IMG/VR virus record: IMGVR_UViG_3300030104_004070
Location: 1 to 48,995 of that record
DNA from: a virus
Direction: 5' to 3' (one strand)
DNA: 48,995 bases
Under the pieces are notes generated by a model. The model ran no database searches. It was not told the DNA's origin and saw only the letters and a program-made list of their open reading frames with translations. Numbering within the stretch: the stretch's first letter is position 1; every line of letters starts with the position of its first letter. Below, piece by piece: positions 45,839-48,995 of this stretch. The translations under genes and the position numbers were made by a program.

Positions 45839-46036
45839 CTAATTATTTATCTCCTTCAATATATCTTTCTCGTTTTGGTATGGAACTATCTCTCCGCTTC
45901 TTAGTTTCCAACCATGTATAATTTCAGGCACTAACCACTGATCAACCCGATAACAATATTGCCAGTTAACGGGTTGAACGCAATTCATTATTACAACAGA
46001 CCAAAATGCTGTTATGTAATTAATGATCGTGGTCAT
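45839..46036 (-). CDS. Small Trp/Tyr-rich protein
   Basis: The 65-residue product starts MTTIINYITAFWSVVIMNCV with a hydrophobic first third, then WQYCYRVDQWLVPEIIHGWK. It may be membrane-associated. An upstream in-frame ATG at 46054 is possible; I chose 46036, which leaves a 17-base overlap with the gene before it. No family recognised. Confidence 0.6.
   Translation of the reverse strand: MTTIINYITAFWSVVIMNCVQPVNWQYCYRVDQWLVPEIIHGWKLRSGEIVPYQNEKDILKEINN
45844..45851 (-). promoter_or_regulatory. Late promoter of the 44430-45824 gene
   Basis: GATAAATA on the minus strand, 20 bases before the ATG at 45824, within the 3' end of the small gene at 45839. Confidence 0.6.
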
Positions 46037-46211
46037 CAGGCAGATTTGCCTCAATCTGTTCGTCTAGTTGCCGAATAAAACTTCGGATGGCAATCACCCT
46101 CTCTCCAGGAAATTCATAACTATCCTGTTTAGTATATTGGAATAGTGCTGCTCTAACGGCAGCTGCTACATGAAGATCTACTTTAAGATCAATGTTAACG
46201 TCGCAACTCAT
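46020..46211 (-). CDS. Small protein of the mazG group
   Basis: The 63-residue product starts MSCDVNIDLKVDLHVAAAVR and is helical with a His/Asp-rich end (LPDDHDH). It overlaps mazG by four bases, so it is part of the same operon. No family recognised. Confidence 0.65.
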   Translation of the reverse strand: MSCDVNIDLKVDLHVAAAVRAALFQYTKQDSYEFPGERVIAIRSFIRQLDEQIEANLPDDHDH

Positions 46212-46615
46212 AGGTCTCCTTCTTTACGGTTTTCTGATTTATGCACATCAAACTCCCCACCAGGATAACGTGCCTTGAGTTTCTCCACATTCATTTCAAT
46301 GACCTCATCAAATGAGGTATCAAGTGCCATACATGCCTGAGCAAGATACCAACAGATATCACCCAGTTCACGTTTCATATGAAAGACATTCTCTTCGGTA
46401 TATGGTTTACCCTGAAGGAAAATCTTTTTCACAACCTCAGTAAACTCACCGGACTCAGCAGTAAGACCAAGAGCAGCAGTCATAAGCTGTGGGACATTAC
46501 AATCCTGACTAACCTCAAGTTCACTAAGTCGTGCTGCCAGAACAGGCCAGTCAAGACTGGGATCACTGGTCACTCCTTTTACAAATTCAAGATACTTTAC
46601 GGTGTCTACAGTCAT
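46208..46615 (-). CDS. mazG: MazG-like nucleotide pyrophosphohydrolase
   Basis: The 135-residue product has the metal-binding pattern of the MazG fold: Glu54 and Glu57 (TAESGEFTEVVKK), then Glu83 and Asp86 (RELGDICWYL). It hydrolyses nucleoside triphosphates to monophosphates; in cyanophages it is thought to adjust the nucleotide pool or an alarmone, though the in vivo substrate is debated. It has a single MazG domain. Confidence 0.9.
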   Translation of the reverse strand: MTVDTVKYLEFVKGVTSDPSLDWPVLAARLSELEVSQDCNVPQLMTAALGLTAESGEFTEVVKKIFLQGKPYTEENVFHMKRELGDICWYLAQACMALDTSFDEVIEMNVEKLKARYPGGEFDVHKSENRKEGDL

Positions 46616-46899
46616 GTTAAATCAATAGGTTTTGTTTCAGATTCGGGAAGTTGTTCAAGTTGATCTTCAAAGTGCCAACTTCCGCCAACTCCACCATCCA
46701 TATTGATAACGATATCTCTGGTAGGGAGTTGATTATTGGGAGTCACATCAATAATATATCCGGGTAAGGGATTGTATTGATAGTAGTGTCCATCCCATCT
46801 AGCATTTCTAGTATGGAGAAGAGTGAGAGCATCTTTTTCAGCACCACAGTCAGCAATCTTTTCGCCTCTGGGATTGAATACTGAGTAGAATCCTTTCAT
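46612..46899 (-). CDS. Small protein between helicase and mazG
   Basis: The 95-residue product starts MKGFYSVFNPRGEKIADCGA and has beta-strand-like stretches (GHYYQYNPLPGYIIDV; DIVINMDGGVGG). Its ATG overlaps the helicase stop by one base (TGATG). No family recognised. Confidence 0.65.
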   Translation of the reverse strand: MKGFYSVFNPRGEKIADCGAEKDALTLLHTRNARWDGHYYQYNPLPGYIIDVTPNNQLPTRDIVINMDGGVGGSWHFEDQLEQLPESETKPIDLT

Positions 46900-48275
46900 C
46901 AAAACTTGAACCCCTCAAATGATTTTTTTGGTTTTGGCTCCTCATTAGTATACTCCTCATCCTGTCCACTGTCAAGAATATCACCCTGTGCTGACTGTTC
47001 ACAATCATACAGACGCATCTTGGCACGGTCAATACCGACTACAAAACGTTTAAACACAGTGGGATCATTATATCTATTCTTCAATTGCTTCACCATAATC
47101 TGTCCAAGCCCCTCAAGGTCATCAGTTGAAATAAGGGCAAACATAAGATCAGCAGTAGCAGGCAACCCAAAGGACTCACTTGTATCAGTAAGCTCCACAT
47201 CAGAGCTGCCATAACCAGAACGAGTGGTCTGAGTGGCAGATACGATAGGGACGTTTGCTTCGCAAGCAAGTCCTCTAAGCTCCTCAGCAATCGCTTTGAC
47301 AACTGTATATGAATTGACATTACTACCTGCGCGATACCTTTCGGAAGCGCATATATTAAGGTAATCAATGAAAATAATATCAGGTCTAAATGACTTCTTA
47401 AGTGCGAGTTCATTAAGAAGTGCCCTAAAGTGTCCTGCATGAGCAGTCGCTGTTGGATACTCTTTAATAATTAGGGACCCTTGAGTTTTTTGTGACAGTT
47501 TTGTTACCTTTTCCTTAAACATCACCTTAGGCAGATCTGTTAGTTCCTGAATCGGTACATTAAGAAGGTTTGCATCAATTCGCTCCGCAATCTTTTCTTC
47601 AGCCATTTCAGCCGTAATATATAACACGTTCTTTCCATCAAGGAGTGCCGCAGAAGCGACATGACACATAAACAAAGATTTACCAACACCAGTGCCAGCG
47701 AGAGCAATATTAAGCGTTTTGTTAGGCAAACCACCTTTTGTAATCTTGTTGAAATATTCCAGGTCGAATGGGATGAGGTCTTCCTTGCGATGGTATGATT
47801 CATATCTTTCCTCATAATCAAGTAAGTAATCATGTCCTACATGTGCGTCGAAAGAAACTGCTAAAGCATCTGACAGAATACTAGGAATCGCATCACGATC
47901 TTTGTCTTTGTCCTTTCCATCAGCGAGTGCGATGGACTCCATGAGTGCCAAATAAATGGCACGATCACGACACCACTTCTCTGTAGTATCTACCAACCAA
48001 TCATAATCAGTGGGTACATCCTCTAGATAACTGATCAGTTTTGTAATCTCAGTAAAGGAGGTATCATTAATATCCTTACGTTTCTCTACTTCAATACAGA
48101 GAACTTCCTTTGTCGCAGGTTGATTATACTCCCGAACAAAACTATCAATCTCCTCAAATACAATCCTTTGATGAGGATCTTCATAGTAATCAGATTTAAT
48201 GAAAGGTATTACCTTACGAAGATAGTCCTCATTAAAAAGTAGATTTCTTAGAATTAAGATTTCAACCCGGTCCAT
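46899..48275 (-). CDS. Replicative DNA helicase, T4 gp41/DnaB type
   Basis: The 458-residue product has an N-terminal helical domain, then the RecA-like ATPase core with Walker A GTGVGKS (residues 194-200), DIIFIDYLN with Asp303 as Walker B, and the H4-type sequence SATQTTRSGY. As hexamer it unwinds DNA ahead of the fork and works with the primase at 38559. The ATG at 48275 is within the upstream gene; a TTG at 48287 is also in frame. Confidence 0.93.
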   Translation of the reverse strand: MDRVEILILRNLLFNEDYLRKVIPFIKSDYYEDPHQRIVFEEIDSFVREYNQPATKEVLCIEVEKRKDINDTSFTEITKLISYLEDVPTDYDWLVDTTEKWCRDRAIYLALMESIALADGKDKDKDRDAIPSILSDALAVSFDAHVGHDYLLDYEERYESYHRKEDLIPFDLEYFNKITKGGLPNKTLNIALAGTGVGKSLFMCHVASAALLDGKNVLYITAEMAEEKIAERIDANLLNVPIQELTDLPKVMFKEKVTKLSQKTQGSLIIKEYPTATAHAGHFRALLNELALKKSFRPDIIFIDYLNICASERYRAGSNVNSYTVVKAIAEELRGLACEANVPIVSATQTTRSGYGSSDVELTDTSESFGLPATADLMFALISTDDLEGLGQIMVKQLKNRYNDPTVFKRFVVGIDRAKMRLYDCEQSAQGDILDSGQDEEYTNEEPKPKKSFEGFKF

Positions 48276-48804
48276 GTGGTATATCAAAAACGAATGTTAT
48301 CCTTGTCTCATCACCGACGTTAACGGTTCCATGAGGTAGTTTATTGTTAAACCAAAGAAGAGTTCCTGGTTCAACGATGACGGTTTCTTCGCCGCAGAAA
48401 TATTGATACCTTCCAAGAATTGAAAGATGATACCTGTTCCTGCTCAGATAATATGTACCTTCATCAATATGAGATCCAACTACACCATCTACAGGAAGTG
48501 AAAGAAAACCGCATCTGTGAATATCTGCGTTCTTAAATTGCTTGCGTATGATCTTTCGGATCTCACTGTGATGTGCGTAAGCTGGTGTCTTAATATTGAT
48601 CTCAGAGTCTCCAACAAAATCTTTATTGTCTTTGACCCCACCCATTATAAGTTGAAGTGCCCCAATAGGCAAGTCATCAAATCCCCTATCCAATAAGGAT
48701 TGGGCATCCTTCAGATTTTTCTGATGGTCCCAATCCTGTGGAAATTTCTTTAGTTGTTGTATAACCTTAGATACGTTGATTCCTTTTTTTAGAACTTTGA
48801 TCAT
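48262..48804 (-). CDS. Aspartyl/asparaginyl beta-hydroxylase-like oxygenase
   Basis: The 180-residue product has the 2-oxoglutarate/iron oxygenase pattern: GSHIDEGTYYLSRNRYHL (His-x-Asp and an Arg) and LPHGTVNVGDETRITFVFD with the second His and a 2-oxoglutarate-binding Arg. It resembles the family that hydroxylates Asp or Asn in proteins. In T4 a gene 40 head-vertex assembly protein lies between uvsX and 41; here an oxygenase does. Substrate unknown; it could modify a host or phage protein. Confidence 0.82.
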   Translation of the reverse strand: MIKVLKKGINVSKVIQQLKKFPQDWDHQKNLKDAQSLLDRGFDDLPIGALQLIMGGVKDNKDFVGDSEINIKTPAYAHHSEIRKIIRKQFKNADIHRCGFLSLPVDGVVGSHIDEGTYYLSRNRYHLSILGRYQYFCGEETVIVEPGTLLWFNNKLPHGTVNVGDETRITFVFDIPHGPG

Positions 48805-48995
48805 GATCCATAACTAAACTCTTCTCTTGCGATTTCATCCAGTTTCTCCATCACCTCAGGGGTGAAGTATGTCTCTGGATCCTTGTAGATTGCCTTGGCA
48901 TAGATTTTCTTGCCATCAATCTCATAGCGTCCTGCTACGTTCTTCCATAAACCTCCTAATTCGCCCAACTCCAGGAGACCATAATACCTATCAAG
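48801..48995 (-). CDS. uvsX: UvsX recombinase, 3' end
   Basis: The last 64 codons of a gene running off the window: ending LWKNVAGRYEIDGKKIYAKA and PETYFTPEVMEKLDEIAREE, as in the C terminus of T4-type UvsX. UvsX is the phage RecA-like strand-exchange protein, needed for recombination-dependent replication. Its stop overlaps the next ATG by four bases (ATGA). The ATPase core is outside the window, so this call rests on the C-terminal part and gene order before gp41. Confidence 0.8.
   Translation of the reverse strand, partial: LDRYYGLLELGELGGLWKNVAGRYEIDGKKIYAKAIYKDPETYFTPEVMEKLDEIAREEFSYGS

Overview
This window looks like part of the genome of a T4-like cyanophage (cyanomyovirus) that infects marine Synechococcus or Prochlorococcus. 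T4-type replication and nucleotide genes (uvsX, gp41-type helicase, gp61-type primase, nrdA, nrdB) sit beside cyanobacterial photosynthesis and stress genes (psbA, hli, ferredoxin, plastocyanin), pstS, zwf, gnd and mazG. Nearly all genes lie on the minus strand, most with 1-4 base or longer overlaps. T4-type late promoters (NATAAATA) and host-like sigma-70 promoters are both present. No repressor, integrase, transposase, CRISPR array or replication origin was recognised.

Layout. 1-578: 5' part of psbA on the minus strand. 853-2845: three divergent plus-strand genes for exported, low-complexity proteins; the last overlaps a minus-strand gene tail to tail. 2625-8539: small membrane and exported proteins, an SNase-like nuclease, ferredoxin, plastocyanin, a nucleotidyltransferase, an HEGWH protein and a tail-lysin-like lipoprotein. 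8593-9748: hli cluster with several tiny coupled genes. 9834-11504: pstS and a small outer-membrane-like protein. 11664-26680: fifteen chained glycan genes (sugar-nucleotide enzymes, glycosyltransferases, methyltransferases, and an NAD synthetase next to UDP-glucose dehydrogenase). 26711-34140: seven tRNA genes in two groups mixed with small genes, zwf, gnd, a phosphomannose-isomerase-type cupin and an unknown AT-rich protein. 34158-39527: small genes, a GIY-YIG-like protein, nrdB, nrdA and primase. 39514-45824: small conserved genes and probable structural proteins with late promoters. 45839-48995: small genes, mazG, helicase, an aspartyl/asparaginyl-hydroxylase-like protein and the 3' end of uvsX.

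How the genes fit together. psbA, hli, petE and petF would keep photosynthetic electron flow going during infection. zwf and gnd would make NADPH and pentose, which nrdA and nrdB turn into deoxynucleotides, with mazG and pstS supporting nucleotide and phosphate supply. The 15-kb glycan block could remodel host surface polysaccharide or decorate the virion; its target cannot be read from the sequence.

The most interesting signals are: the glycan block with an embedded NAD synthetase; a possible frameshift site at 27170-27176; a tRNA with a UAU anticodon; a protein gene starting one base after a tRNA; two sites where a terminator and a promoter share bases; three consecutive coupled genes of which the third has no normal start codon; and unexplained structured gaps in the tRNA region. 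All calls come from reading the sequence; no database search was run.
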